58,413 nt of DNA, from positions 258,139 through 316,551 of the forward strand of contig NZ_JAGMUJ010000040.1 in NCBI RefSeq assembly GCF_019049255.1. Reading direction: 5' to 3'. Made by a program: the position numbers and the translations under genes. A model generated the notes under the pieces. It worked only from the letters and a program-made list of their open reading frames with translations. It ran no database searches and was not told the origin of the DNA. This document shows, one piece after another, positions 40,725 to 50,218 of this stretch. This stretch comes from Streptomyces sp. AC558_RSS880. Its GTDB lineage: Bacteria; Actinomycetota; Actinomycetes; Streptomycetales; Streptomycetaceae. Within the stretch, counting starts at the first letter, position 1; each line of letters opens with the position of its first letter.

Positions 40725-42527
40725 GTGGCCGGGCGCATCGAAGACTACGCACTCATCGGAGACATGCAGACCGCTGCTCTGGTCTGCCGTGACGGCACGG
40801 TGGACTGGCTGTGCCTGCCCCGCTTCGACTCGCACGCCGTCTTCGCCGGCCTGTTGGGCACCGAGGAGCACGGCTTCTGGCGGCTGGGTCCCGCGCACGC
40901 CGACGACGCCGAGCCACCAAGGGCGACCCGGCGCGGCTACCGCGGCGACTCGCTGATCCTGGAGTCGGAGTGGGACACCCCGCGCGGCACGGTCCGGGTG
41001 ACGGACTTCATGCCCCCGCGCGACGGCGCACCGCAGCTGATCCGGATCGTGGAGGGCGTCTCGGGCCGGGTGCCCATGCGCTCGGCACTGCGGATGCGGT
41101 TCTCCTACGGCAGGATCGTCCCGTGGGTGCACCGGCACGAGGGGCGCACGGTCGCCGTCGCGGGCCCGGACTCCGTGTGGTTCGACACCTCCGCGCAGAC
41201 CTACGGCGAGTCGCTGACCACGTACGCGGACTTCACCGTCTCACCGGGCGAGCGGATCGCGTTCACCGTCTCCTGGGAGCCCTCGCACAAGCAGCCGCCG
41301 CCGCTGCCGGAGCCCGAGCAGTCGCTGGAGGCGACCGAGGAGTTCTGGCGCGAGTGGGTGGAGCACTGTACGTACCACGGTCCCTACCGCGAGGCCGTGA
41401 TCCGCTCCCTGATCACGCTCAAGGCACTGACGTACGCCCCGACCGGCGGCATCGTGGCCGCGCCCACCACCTCCCTGCCGGAGGACATCGGCGGCGTCCG
41501 CAACTGGGACTACCGCTACACCTGGCTGCGCGACGCGGCGATCACCCTGTCCTCGCTGCTGCGCACCGGCTACCGCGAGGAGGCCCGCGCCTGGCGCGAG
41601 TGGCTGCTCCGCGCGGTGGCGGGCGACCCGGAGAACCTGCAGATCATGTACGGCATCGCCGGTGAGCGCGAGCTCGGCGAGGCGGAGCTGGACTGGCTGC
41701 CCGGCTACGAGGACTCCGCCCCGGTCCGGGTGGGCAACGGCGCCGCGCACCAGCTCCAGCTGGACGTGTACGGCGAGGTCACCGAGGCCCTGCACCTCGC
41801 CCACATGACGGGCCTGGCCCGCAACGACTACGCCTCACTGCTCCAGCTGAAGCTGATCCGCTACCTGGAGAAGCACTGGCAGGAGCCGGACGAGGGCATC
41901 TGGGAGGTGCGCGGCCCGCGCCGCCACTTCGTGCACTCCAAGGTGATGGCCTGGGTCGCCGTCGACCGCACCATCAAGCTGATCGAGTCCGGCGACGCCG
42001 ACGGCCCGGTGGAGCAGTGGAAGCGGCTGCGCGACGACATCCACCGGGACGTGTGCGAGAAGGGCTACGACAAGGAGCGCAACACCTTCACCCAGTCCTA
42101 CGGCTCCAAGGAGCTGGACGCCTCCCTGCTGCTGATCCCGCAGGTGGGCTTCCTGCCGCCGGACGACAAGCGGGTGATCGGCACCGTCGAGGCGATCCAG
42201 CGCGAGCTGTCCACGTCCGACGGGTTCATCCTGCGCTACCCGACGGAGGGCAAGGACGAGGGCGTCGACGGCCTGCCGGGCGACGAGGGCGCGTTCCTCG
42301 CCTGCTCGTTCTGGATGGCGGACGACCTGGCGATGATCGGCCGGGTGGACGAGGCACGGAAGCTCTTCGAGAAGCTGCTCGCCCTGCGCAACGACCTCGG
42401 CCTGCTGGCGGAGGAGTGGGACCCGCGCCTGAAGCGCCAGGTCGGCAACTTCCCGCAGGCCTTCAGCCACGTGCCGCTCATCGACACGGCCCTGCGGCTG
42501 ACGGCCTCGGGGGCGTACGGGGGCTGA
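40725..42527 (+). CDS. Glycoside hydrolase family 15 protein (glucoamylase or trehalase-like)
   Basis: A 600-aa cytoplasmic protein (no signal peptide). The N-terminal beta-rich domain starts IEDYALIGDMQTAALVCRDGTVDWLCLPRFDS, typical of bacterial GH15/trehalase-like proteins, and the (alpha/alpha)6 catalytic domain has GGVRNWDYRYTWLRDAA, and EEWDPRLKRQVGNFPQAFSHV near the end with the probable catalytic base. Members hydrolyse alpha-glucosidic bonds of maltodextrins or trehalose. GTG 40725 is preferred for the GGAG 6 nt upstream; a GTG at 40701 is also in frame. Substrate not determined. Confidence 0.9.
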   Translation: MAGRIEDYALIGDMQTAALVCRDGTVDWLCLPRFDSHAVFAGLLGTEEHGFWRLGPAHADDAEPPRATRRGYRGDSLILESEWDTPRGTVRVTDFMPPRDGAPQLIRIVEGVSGRVPMRSALRMRFSYGRIVPWVHRHEGRTVAVAGPDSVWFDTSAQTYGESLTTYADFTVSPGERIAFTVSWEPSHKQPPPLPEPEQSLEATEEFWREWVEHCTYHGPYREAVIRSLITLKALTYAPTGGIVAAPTTSLPEDIGGVRNWDYRYTWLRDAAITLSSLLRTGYREEARAWREWLLRAVAGDPENLQIMYGIAGERELGEAELDWLPGYEDSAPVRVGNGAAHQLQLDVYGEVTEALHLAHMTGLARNDYASLLQLKLIRYLEKHWQEPDEGIWEVRGPRRHFVHSKVMAWVAVDRTIKLIESGDADGPVEQWKRLRDDIHRDVCEKGYDKERNTFTQSYGSKELDASLLLIPQVGFLPPDDKRVIGTVEAIQRELSTSDGFILRYPTEGKDEGVDGLPGDEGAFLACSFWMADDLAMIGRVDEARKLFEKLLALRNDLGLLAEEWDPRLKRQVGNFPQAFSHVPLIDTALRLTASGAYGG

Positions 42528-42545
42528 GGCCTCCCGGCGACGGCG

Positions 42546-43428
42546 TCAGGTGAGTCGCGGTACGACCTCGGCCGCGACCCACTCCATCGCCTCCTCGAGG
42601 TGCCCGGCCGCGACGGGCAGCCACAGGGTGCACACGGTGAGCCCCGCCTCGGCGAGCCGCCCCAGGTCGTCGGCGACGCCCGCCGCGGTGGGCGCCTCGC
42701 CGCCGAGCGGCCGTCCCGGCGGCGGGACCACCGCGGGAACACCGGGCGGGGTGAGGAACACCACCGAGGCGAGCGTCAGCCGGTCGGCGTCGTCCGTACC
42801 GGCGAGGTCCCGCAGGCGGCGCCGGACATCGGTGACCTCGGCGGCGTCGACGCCGGTGCCGTACCAGCCGTCGCCGTACCGCAGCACCCGGCGCAGGGCG
42901 GCGTCGCTGTGGCCGCCGACCCACACGGGCGGCCCTCCGGCGGTGACCGGGGGCACCCCCAGGTTCGCCGAGCGCAGCGTGGTGAACGGCCCGTCGAAGT
43001 CCGCGGGCCGCCGCGTCCACAGGGCCCTGGCCGCCGCGAGGTGGTCGTCGGTGCGCGCCACGCTCGCGGACGGGCACGCCCACCGCTGCGAACTCGTCCG
43101 GGTTCCAGCCGGTGCCGACCCCCAGCACCAGACGGCCCCCGGACACGACGTCCAAGGTGGCCGCCTGGTTGGCGAGCACCACCGCCGGGTAGTACGGCGC
43201 GACGAGCACGGACGTCACCAGCCGCAACCGCGTCGTGGCCCCCGCGACGGCCGCCAGCAGGACCAGCGGGTCGGTGTCGAGACCGAAACCGCTGTCCAGG
43301 ACGCGGTTGCCGACCGCGACATGATCAAAACCCAGCTCCTCGGCGTGCCGTGCGGCGCGGAGCGCGCCTGCTCCGTCGTCGAGCGGCCAACGCGGCTGAA
43401 GGGAGATCCCGAGACGCGGCAGAGCCAT
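42546..43428 (-). pseudogene. LLM-class F420/FMN-dependent oxidoreductase gene with frameshift
   Basis: Two adjacent reading frames on the minus strand together encode one luciferase-like monooxygenase. The first (ATG 43428 to about 43062) gives MALPRLGISLQPRWPLDDGA-type N-terminus through VVSGGRLVLGVGTGWNPDEFAAVGVPVRERG; the second (about 43061-42546) continues ARTDDHLAAARALW to the C-terminus with GGPPVWVGGHSDAALRR. The break is in a GCGCGC run near 43058-43066, where two bases missing (or one extra) disrupts the family pattern. Intact, the 294-aa protein would be a normal F420-dependent LLM enzyme. This is either an inactivated gene or a sequencing error; translation of the two parts is unlikely to give activity. 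Confidence 0.8.
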
Positions 43429-43601
43429 GCGCTTGCCTTTCGACGACAGCCGGACCGCACCGGAGCGGCCCCTGGACCGCCCCGTCACCACACCCAACTC
43501 CCGTACGCCCCAAGTCATTCCGGCCGCCCGGCGCGGCGTGCCGGGCGGTGGGGGCCGACGGGCCGGCGGGGTTCGTGTGCGCCCGGGATCGCCCGCACGG
43601 G

Positions 43602-43607
43602 TAGCGT
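43602..43607 (+). promoter_or_regulatory. Candidate -10 box (TAGCGT) of the PucR-type gene
   Basis: TAGCGT lies 8 nt before the ATG at 43616. The GGGGG just before the ATG is too close to act as a good ribosome site, so near-leaderless transcription is plausible. Confidence 0.4.
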
Positions 43608-43615
43608 CCGGGGGT

Positions 43616-45247
43616 ATGGACAGCGGATACGACACCCGGGGCGCCGGGATCACCGTGCGGCGGGCGCTGGAGCTGCCCGGGCTGCGCGGTGGGCTGCCGG
43701 AGGTCGTGGCGGGCGCCGACCGGCTGGGGCGCACGGTGCGCTGGGTGCACGCCGGTGAGGTGCCCCACATCGCCTCGCTGCTCAAGGGCGGCGAGCTGCT
43801 GCTGACCACCGGGTACGGGTTCGGCACCCGCCCGGCCGACCAGCGGGCGTTCGTGCGCACGCTGGCCGACCGGGGCATCGCGGCCCTCGTCGTCGAGCTC
43901 GGCCCGCGCTTCTCCCGGCTGCCCGCCGCCCTCGTCGACTCGGCCCGGGCGGCGGGGCTGCCGCTGGTCCAGCTGCACCGCGAGGTGCCGTTCGTGGCGG
44001 TCACCGAGGAGATCCACACCGAGATCGTCAACGGGCACTACGCGCTGCTGCAACGCGCGGAGGAGGTGCACCGCCGGTGCACCGGGGCGCTGCTGGGCGG
44101 CGGCGGGGTCCCCCGGGTGCTGGAGATCCTCGCCGGGTTCACCGGCAACCCGGTCTTCCTGGAGACGACCGACGGCCGGCTGCTGTACGCGGCCGGTGAG
44201 GGACCCGAGGGCGCGGACCCGCTCCAGGTGTGGGAGGGGCTGCGCGACCGGCACCAGGACGACCCGCCGGCCGGTTCGGCGCTCGTGGACGTGCCCGGCG
44301 GCGGCCCCGGCAGCGGCGGCGTACGGGCGCGTCTGGTGCTGCTTCCGGTGCGCAGCGCGCCGGAACCGGTGCACCGGATGGCCGCCGAGCGGGCGGCCGG
44401 CCTGCTCGCCGTGGTGCTGATGCAGGCACGTCAGGAGGAGGAGCTGGCGGCGCGGGGGCGCGGGGACTTCCTCACCGACCTCGCCGAGGGCCGCGTCGAC
44501 GCGGCGGACGCGCCCGCGCAGGCGCGCGTACTGGGCTTCAGGCCGGGCTCCGGACCGCTGCTGCCGGTGGTGATGCGGCTCGGCGACGCGCTGTCCCCGC
44601 AGGGCGGCGGCTGGGCGGTGCTGGCCCGCGCGGTGGGCGAGGAACTGGCCTCGCTCGGGGTGCCCGTCCTGCTGGGCGTGCGGCCGGTGGAGGGGCGGGT
44701 GCCGCTGCTGCTGGGCCTGCGCGCGGAGGCCGAACGGCCGGCGGTCGCGGACCGGGTGGCGGCGGCGCTGCGGGCGGGCGTGGAGCGTGCGGGGATGCTG
44801 CGGCCCGGGGGCCGGCCGCCCGTCGTGGTGGTCGGGCCGGCCGGCGGCTGGGCGGCGGCCCCGACGGGCCTGCGGCACGCGGCGGAGACGGCGACGGCGG
44901 CGCAGGGACTGCCGGACCGCCCCTGGTACGACGCCCGGCGGCTGGACATCGACCTGCTGCTGTGGCGGCTGCGCGACCACCCGGACCTGGCGGACTTCGT
45001 GGACCGCGCGATCGGTCCGGTGCTGGACCACGACCGCCGTTCCAAGCCGCCCCTGCTGCCCACCCTGGAGAGCTATCTGGCGCACGCCGGACGCAAGGCG
45101 GAGACGGCCCGCGAACTCCACCTGAACCGGCAGACGCTCTACAACAGGCTCGCCCGCATCGGCGAGTTGCTGGCCACCGACCTCGACGACCCGCACACGG
45201 TCCTGGCGCTGGGCCTGGCCCTGCGCGCCCGGCGGCACGTGCCCTGA
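43616..45247 (+). CDS. PucR-family transcriptional regulator
   Basis: A 543-aa regulator. The N-terminal PucR domain (about 10-130: TVRRALELPGLRGGLPEVV, LLLTTGYGF), a central GGDEF-like domain (about 300-420) and the C-terminal PucR helix-turn-helix (about 480-540: TLESYLAHAGRKAETARELHLNRQTLYNRLARI) are in the usual order. Family members control purine catabolism, amino-acid or nitrogen genes. No obvious target is adjacent: it is divergent from the frameshifted oxidoreductase and convergent with a glycosyltransferase gene, whose stop lies 16 nt away. Confidence 0.92.
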   Translation: MDSGYDTRGAGITVRRALELPGLRGGLPEVVAGADRLGRTVRWVHAGEVPHIASLLKGGELLLTTGYGFGTRPADQRAFVRTLADRGIAALVVELGPRFSRLPAALVDSARAAGLPLVQLHREVPFVAVTEEIHTEIVNGHYALLQRAEEVHRRCTGALLGGGGVPRVLEILAGFTGNPVFLETTDGRLLYAAGEGPEGADPLQVWEGLRDRHQDDPPAGSALVDVPGGGPGSGGVRARLVLLPVRSAPEPVHRMAAERAAGLLAVVLMQARQEEELAARGRGDFLTDLAEGRVDAADAPAQARVLGFRPGSGPLLPVVMRLGDALSPQGGGWAVLARAVGEELASLGVPVLLGVRPVEGRVPLLLGLRAEAERPAVADRVAAALRAGVERAGMLRPGGRPPVVVVGPAGGWAAAPTGLRHAAETATAAQGLPDRPWYDARRLDIDLLLWRLRDHPDLADFVDRAIGPVLDHDRRSKPPLLPTLESYLAHAGRKAETARELHLNRQTLYNRLARIGELLATDLDDPHTVLALGLALRARRHVP

Positions 45248-45262
45248 CCGCGCCGGCCGGCC

Positions 45263-46384
45263 TCAGCTCAGGGGCCGGGGCTGGGTCAACTCGTCGTACA
45301 CGCTCAGCACCTGGGCGACCGTCTCGTCCTCGGTCGGCCAGGTGGCGGCCTGCCGCACGCCCCGCTCCCGGAGCAGCTCCCGGCGGCCGGGATCGTCCAG
45401 CAGCCGTACGACGGCGTCCGCGAGCGCCCGCGCGTTGCCGTACGGGACGAGTTCGGCGGCGTCGCCGACGAGTTCGGGGATGCCGCCGACGGCGGTCGCG
45501 ACGAGCGGCACGCGCGCGTGGAGGGCCTCCTGGGCGAGCGGTGAGCGCGACTCCCACCGGCTCGGCAGCAGCGCGATGTCGGCGGCGGCCAGCAGATCGG
45601 TGACGTCGTCGCGCCGGCCGATGAGCCGGACCGGCAGCTCCTCGTCCTCGATCCTGCGCTGGAGTTCACCGCGCAGCGGCCCCTCCCCGGCGAGCACCAC
45701 CAGCGGTACGGGGTCGAGGCGCCGCCACGCGTGCGTGGCGTCCAGCAGGACGTCGTAGCCCCGGTGCCGGTCGAGGGAGCCGACGGCGATGAACAACGGG
45801 CGGCCGATGGCACCGAGTTCGGCCCGGGCCTTGGACCGCAGCCGGTCGGGGTCGTCCGGCACCGGGGAGGTGCGGCGACCGGGGAGGGACACGGCGGCCA
45901 GCCGGGCGTCGCGCGCGCCCGCGCGGCGCGCCCGGTCGACGAGGGCGGAGGTCGTCCCGAGCACCACGGCGGCCGCCTTGACGACCCGCCGCTCCAGTAC
46001 GCGCAGGAAGTGGGCGCGCGGGCCGTCGGCGTGCGCCCGGTCGTGCCAGGTGACGACGAGCGGGGTACGCCGTCCGCTCAGGGCCAGCGCGGTACGGAAG
46101 GAGGCGTGCAGCCCGTGCGCGTGGACCAGGTCGGCGCCCGTGCAGGCGACCCGGAGGGCGGCCACCGACCCCGGGTCGCTGCTGCGCGGCACGTGCACGT
46201 GGTCGGCGCCGGCGCCGGTGAAGTCGTAGGTGTCATCCGCCTCGACGGGGGCGCACACCGTGACCCGCACGCCCCTCGCGACGAGCCCCGCGGCCAGCGA
46301 GCGCACATGGGCGCTGCTGGCGGCGTTGCCACCGCCCAGCACCTGCACGGTGCGCAGCGGTGAGTGACTGCTCGCGGGGGTCAC
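45263..46384 (-). CDS. Glycosyltransferase, GT4 family
   Basis: A 373-aa GT-B fold enzyme: N-terminal acceptor domain with VQVLGGGNAASSAHVRSLAAGL, and C-terminal donor domain with FIAVGSLDRHRGYDVLL and the EX7E motif in SRWESRSPLAQEALHARVPLVAT, then GGIPELVGD. Retaining GT4 enzymes use nucleotide sugars. No signal or membrane helix, so probably peripheral on the inner membrane face. GTG 46384 has AGGAG about 9 nt upstream. Acceptor unknown; in Streptomyces this gene lies near recN but no other cell-wall gene is adjacent. Confidence 0.88.
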   Translation of the reverse strand: MTPASSHSPLRTVQVLGGGNAASSAHVRSLAAGLVARGVRVTVCAPVEADDTYDFTGAGADHVHVPRSSDPGSVAALRVACTGADLVHAHGLHASFRTALALSGRRTPLVVTWHDRAHADGPRAHFLRVLERRVVKAAAVVLGTTSALVDRARRAGARDARLAAVSLPGRRTSPVPDDPDRLRSKARAELGAIGRPLFIAVGSLDRHRGYDVLLDATHAWRRLDPVPLVVLAGEGPLRGELQRRIEDEELPVRLIGRRDDVTDLLAAADIALLPSRWESRSPLAQEALHARVPLVATAVGGIPELVGDAAELVPYGNARALADAVVRLLDDPGRRELLRERGVRQAATWPTEDETVAQVLSVYDELTQPRPLS

Positions 46385-46543
46385 GTGGCCGGGCTCCTGG
46401 TTCGGTTCGTGCGGTCCCGAAGAACCTACGCGAGGATCGGGCGAGTTCCTCGCCGTACTCCGTCAAGGATGCCAGGCCGTACGGCCGTTCCGGCGACGCC
46501 GACGTCCCGGGCCCGGGCCCGCACAGGACCACATATCACCCAC

Positions 46544-46566
46544 ACGAGTGAAAGAACCTCACTCGT
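46544..46566 (-). terminator. Hairpin downstream of recN
   Basis: An 8-bp perfect stem (46544-46551 with 46559-46566) and 7-nt loop, 14 nt after the recN stop, without a T-tract. Confidence 0.5.
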
Positions 46567-46579
46567 CGCGGCCCCGCGG

Positions 46580-48310
46580 CTACCCGTCCGCCCTCGCCGT
46601 CGCCAGCAGTTCCTCCGCGTGGGCCCGGGCCGTCTCCGAGTCCTCCTGGCCGGCGAGCATGCGGGAGAGCTCCCGGATCCGCTCCTCGCCCTCGAGCACC
46701 TTCACACCGGACCGGGTGACCGAGCCGTCGCTGGTCTTCTCCACCAGCAGCTGCCGGTCGGCGAACGCGGCCACCTGCGGCAGGTGCGTGACGACCACGA
46801 CCTGCGCCGTCTTCGCCAGCTTCGCCAGCCGCCGGCCGATCTCGACCGCCGCCTTGCCGCCGACACCGGCGTCGACCTCGTCGAAGAGGTACGTCGGCAC
46901 CGGGTCCGTGCCCGCGAACACCACCTCCACGGCCAGCATCACGCGCGACAGCTCACCGCCCGACGCGCCCTTGGCGATGGGCCGGGGCGGCGCCCCGGGG
47001 TGCGGGGCGAGCAGCAGCTCCACCTCGTCCACGCCCGACGGCCCGTAGGCCACCGTGCGCCCGCCCACCTCGACGCCCTCCGGGTCCTCGGTCTGCCGGA
47101 TGTCGAACGACACGCGCGCGTGCGGCATGGCGAGCGAGGCCAGCTCGGCGGTGACCGCCGACGCGAACCGCTGTGCCGCCTCCGTCCGCGCGTCCGTCAG
47201 CTCCTGCGCCAGGACGCCCAGTTCCGCGCGGAGCGCGTCGCGCTCGGCGGTCAGCTCCCCGATCCGCTCGTCGTCGCCGTCCAGTTCGGTCAGCCGCGCG
47301 GCACCCTGCTCGGCCCACGCCAGCACCGACGCGATGTCCTCGCCGTACTTCCGGGTCAGCCCGGTGAGCGCGGCCCGCCGCTCCTCGACGGCCGCCAGGC
47401 GCAGCGGATCGGCGTCCAGGTCGTCGGCGTACCCCGCCAGCTCCCCGGCCACATCGCGCAGCAGGATCCCGACCTCCCCGATCCGGTCGCAGAGCGCGGC
47501 CAGCGCCGGATCGTGCGCCCGTACGGCTTCCAGGGCCCGCTGGGCGCCCGCGACGAGCGTCCCGGCGTCCACGCCCTCGGGGTCCTCCGGATTGCCCGCG
47601 AGCGCGGCGTGCGCGAGTGCCGCGGCGGACGCCAGCGCCTCGGCGTGCCCGAGCCGCTCGGCCTCCTCCGCCAGCTCCACGTCCTCACCCGCACGGGGCT
47701 CCACGGCGGCGATCTCCTCGAGCCCGAAGCGCAGCAGGTCGGCCTCCTGGGCCCGCTCACGCGCGCGCGTGGTGATCTGTTCCAGCTCCGTGACCACGGC
47801 CCGCAGCCGCTTGTACGCCTCGGCGTACTTGCCGAGCGGCACGGCGACCGCGTACCCGGCGTACCGGTCGAGCGCCTGCCGCTGCCGGGACAGCTTCAGC
47901 AGCCCCTGCTGGTCGGTCTGCCCGTGCACGGCCACCAGCTCGTCGGCGAGCTCGGCCAGCACCCCCACGGGCACGCTCCGCCCGCCGAGGTGCGCCCGTG
48001 ACCGCCCCTCGGCGGAAACGGTCCGGCTGACCAGCAGCGTCCCGTCGTCGAGCTCGGCCCCGGCCTCCTCGGCGCGCACGACGGCCGCGGCGCCCTCGGG
48101 CACGGTGATCCGTCCCTCGACGACCGCGTTCTTCGCGCCGATCCGCACCAGGGCCGCATCCGCCCGTCCACCCAGCAGCAGGCCCAGGCTGGTGACCACC
48201 ATGGTCTTGCCCGCGCCCGTCTCACCGGTGACGGCGGTGAAGCCGGGCGACAGCTCGACAACAGCGTCGTCGATGACCCCGAGCGACCGTATCCGCATCT
48301 CCTCAAGCAC
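46580..48310 (-). CDS. recN: DNA repair protein RecN
   Basis: A 576-aa SMC-like ATPase. Walker A GETGAGKTMVVTSLG near residue 30, a coiled-coil middle (about 150-380), the ABC signature KGASGGELSRVMLAVEVV near 460 and Walker B YLFDEVDAGVGG. It organises DNA ends for RecA-dependent double-strand break repair. The gene lies downstream of tlyA and nadK in the same orientation, an arrangement conserved in actinobacteria, but with a 183-nt gap holding an interspersed repeat. Start could also be the ATG five codons in. Confidence 0.96.
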   Translation of the reverse strand: MLEEMRIRSLGVIDDAVVELSPGFTAVTGETGAGKTMVVTSLGLLLGGRADAALVRIGAKNAVVEGRITVPEGAAAVVRAEEAGAELDDGTLLVSRTVSAEGRSRAHLGGRSVPVGVLAELADELVAVHGQTDQQGLLKLSRQRQALDRYAGYAVAVPLGKYAEAYKRLRAVVTELEQITTRARERAQEADLLRFGLEEIAAVEPRAGEDVELAEEAERLGHAEALASAAALAHAALAGNPEDPEGVDAGTLVAGAQRALEAVRAHDPALAALCDRIGEVGILLRDVAGELAGYADDLDADPLRLAAVEERRAALTGLTRKYGEDIASVLAWAEQGAARLTELDGDDERIGELTAERDALRAELGVLAQELTDARTEAAQRFASAVTAELASLAMPHARVSFDIRQTEDPEGVEVGGRTVAYGPSGVDEVELLLAPHPGAPPRPIAKGASGGELSRVMLAVEVVFAGTDPVPTYLFDEVDAGVGGKAAVEIGRRLAKLAKTAQVVVVTHLPQVAAFADRQLLVEKTSDGSVTRSGVKVLEGEERIRELSRMLAGQEDSETARAHAEELLATARADG

Positions 48311-48371
48311 GACACGACCTTACGAGGTCCGAGCCGGGGAGTGCGACCGCCCCGCCCTTGTCACCCGGGCG

Positions 48372-48452
48372 AGTGGAAGCGCCCCCTCAGGGGCGCGGGG
48401 CTGTATCGATGTGCGGCTCCGCCGCGTGGGCGCGAGCAACCCACACACAACC
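48372..48452. repeat. Copy of a Streptomyces-type interspersed hairpin repeat
   Basis: The stretch contains GCGCCCC-CTCA-GGGGCGC (48379-48396), then a conserved-looking arm CGGGGCTGTATCGATGTGCG and GGCTCCGCC hairpin. I recognise this pattern as one that recurs in intergenic regions of many Streptomyces genomes. Only one copy is in the window. It sits in the gap between recN and nadK. Role unknown; may act as a terminator or transcription-attenuating structure. Confidence 0.5.
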
Positions 48453-48493
48453 CGCACACGCCGACGCACCCGTTCCCCTACGGCGACACGGCA

Positions 48494-49399
48494 CTAATGA
48501 GGTGCCCCACGCCACCCCGACACGGGCAGAGCGAATTTCGCGACCAACCGGTCGGTGAACGAGGCATGGTGCAACCGGGCCAACCGCACCGGCACAGCCC
48601 CCCGCCGCACCTCCACCCGCGCCCCGACCGGCAGCTCGACGGTCCGCCGCCCGTCACACCACAGCACCCCCGGAGGGACGTGCGGCAGCATTTCCACCGC
48701 CAGCACCGAGTCCGGCGAGGTCACCAGCGGCTTGGCGAACAGCGCGTGCGCCGAGATCGGCACCATCAGCAGCGCCTCGACCTCCGGCCACACCACGGGC
48801 CCGCCCGCGGAGAACGCGTACGCCGTGGAACCCGTCGGCGTGGCGCACACGATCCCGTCGCAGCCGAACCCGGTGACCGGCCGCCCGTCGATCTCCAGGA
48901 CGACCTCCAGCATCCGCTCGGCGGACACCTTCTGCACGGCCGCCTCGTTCAGCGCCCAGTCCGTGTGCACGATGTCGCCGTTGCGGTGCACCACGACGTC
49001 GACGGTCATCCGCTCCTCGACCTCGTACGCCCTGCTCACCACCCGGTCGACCACTTTGTCCAGGTCGTCCCGCTCGGCCTCGGCGAGGAAGCCGACCCGT
49101 CCGAGGTTGACGCCCAGCATGGGCACCCCGGAGGCGCGGGCGAACTCGGCGCCGCGCAGCAGCGTGCCGTCACCGCCCAGCACGATCAGCAGCTCGCAGT
49201 CGTCCAGGCACTGCGGGGTGGCCTCCTTGACGGTCTCCACGTCGTCCGGCAGCGGCAGGTCGCGGGCCTCGTCCTCCAGGACCCGCACCCCGAGGCCGGA
49301 GCGCAGCAGGCCCTTGACCACGAGCTCGGCGCTGCGGATGGCCGCGGGCCGCCCGGTGTGGGCCAGCAGGAAAACAGTACGAGCTCGGTTCTGTGTCAA
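48494..49399 (-). CDS. nadK: NAD kinase
   Basis: A 301-aa kinase (PpnK). The GGDGTLLRGAEFA motif provides the catalytic Asp, NEAAVQK the conserved NE, and the NAD site is TPTGSTAYAFSAGGP; the start VFLLAHTGRPAAI is typical. It makes NADP from NAD with ATP or polyphosphate. The TTG start overlaps the tlyA stop by 4 nt, so coupled to TlyA. NAD-linked genes also appear elsewhere in the window (Nudix-HTH operon), but they are not adjacent. Confidence 0.95.
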   Translation of the reverse strand: MTQNRARTVFLLAHTGRPAAIRSAELVVKGLLRSGLGVRVLEDEARDLPLPDDVETVKEATPQCLDDCELLIVLGGDGTLLRGAEFARASGVPMLGVNLGRVGFLAEAERDDLDKVVDRVVSRAYEVEERMTVDVVVHRNGDIVHTDWALNEAAVQKVSAERMLEVVLEIDGRPVTGFGCDGIVCATPTGSTAYAFSAGGPVVWPEVEALLMVPISAHALFAKPLVTSPDSVLAVEMLPHVPPGVLWCDGRRTVELPVGARVEVRRGAVPVRLARLHHASFTDRLVAKFALPVSGWRGAPH

Positions 49400-50211
49400 C
49401 GCGGCCCCTCCGCCACAGCACGGTCAACGTCGGCCGGGTCCAGTTCCGGAGCCCCGGCCCGCAGCCACAGGAAGTATTCGACATTCCCGGAGGGTCCGGG
49501 CAGCGGACTCGCCGTCACGCCCTTCGCTCCGAGCCCCAGCTCCCAGGCCCTGGCGGCCACCCCGCGCACGGCCTCGGCGCGCAGCTGCGGGCTGCGGACG
49601 ACCCCGCCGCTGCCCAGCCGCTCCTTGCCCACCTCGAACTGCGGCTTCACCATCATCACCAGGTCGGCGTCCGGCTTCACGCACCGCTTCAGGGCGGGCA
49701 GCACCAGTCCGAGCGGGATGAAGGACAGATCCCCCACGACAAGATCCACAGGCTCCCCATCGATGACCTCGAGCGTCAACTCCCGTACGTTCGTACGGTC
49801 CTTGACGGTGACGCGTTCATCGTTGCGCAGAGTCCAGGCGAGTTGTCCGTATCCGACGTCCACGGCGACCACGTGCGCGGCCCCGGCCCGCAGCAGGACG
49901 TCGGTGAAGCCACCGGTGGAGGCGCCGGCGTCGAGCGCCCGCCGCCCCTCGACGACCAGCCCCCGCGGCACGAAGGCGTCCAGGGCGCCGGCCAGCTTGT
50001 GGCCGCCGCGCGAGACGTAGTCCGGGTCGCCCGCGTCCTCGACGACGACGATCGCGGCGGCGGTCTCCACCTGCGTGGCGGGCTTGGTGGCGACCGTCCT
50101 GCCGACGCTGACCCGCCCGGCGGCGATCAGCTGGCTGGCGTGCTCACGCGAGCGCGCGAGCTTACGGCGGACCAGCTCCGCGTCGAGACGGCGGCGTGCG
50201 ACTCCTGCCAC
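49396..50211 (-). CDS. tlyA: TlyA-type 2'-O-ribose rRNA methyltransferase / hemolysin family
   Basis: A 271-aa protein: an S4 domain (about 5-65: RRRLDAELVRRKLARSREHA) and an FtsJ/RrmJ methyltransferase domain with SAM motif DAGASTGGFTDVLL and the catalytic K-D-K-E set (lysine in GGHKL, aspartate in GDLSF, lysine in MVKPQFE, glutamate in SGNVEYF). Mycobacterial TlyA methylates 16S C1409 and 23S C1920 and confers capreomycin sensitivity. GTG 50211 follows AGGAG with wide spacing. It heads the tlyA-nadK pair, with a small gene just before. Confidence 0.93.
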   Translation of the reverse strand: MAGVARRRLDAELVRRKLARSREHASQLIAAGRVSVGRTVATKPATQVETAAAIVVVEDAGDPDYVSRGGHKLAGALDAFVPRGLVVEGRRALDAGASTGGFTDVLLRAGAAHVVAVDVGYGQLAWTLRNDERVTVKDRTNVRELTLEVIDGEPVDLVVGDLSFIPLGLVLPALKRCVKPDADLVMMVKPQFEVGKERLGSGGVVRSPQLRAEAVRGVAARAWELGLGAKGVTASPLPGPSGNVEYFLWLRAGAPELDPADVDRAVAEGPR

Positions 50212-50218
50212 GTTCGGT

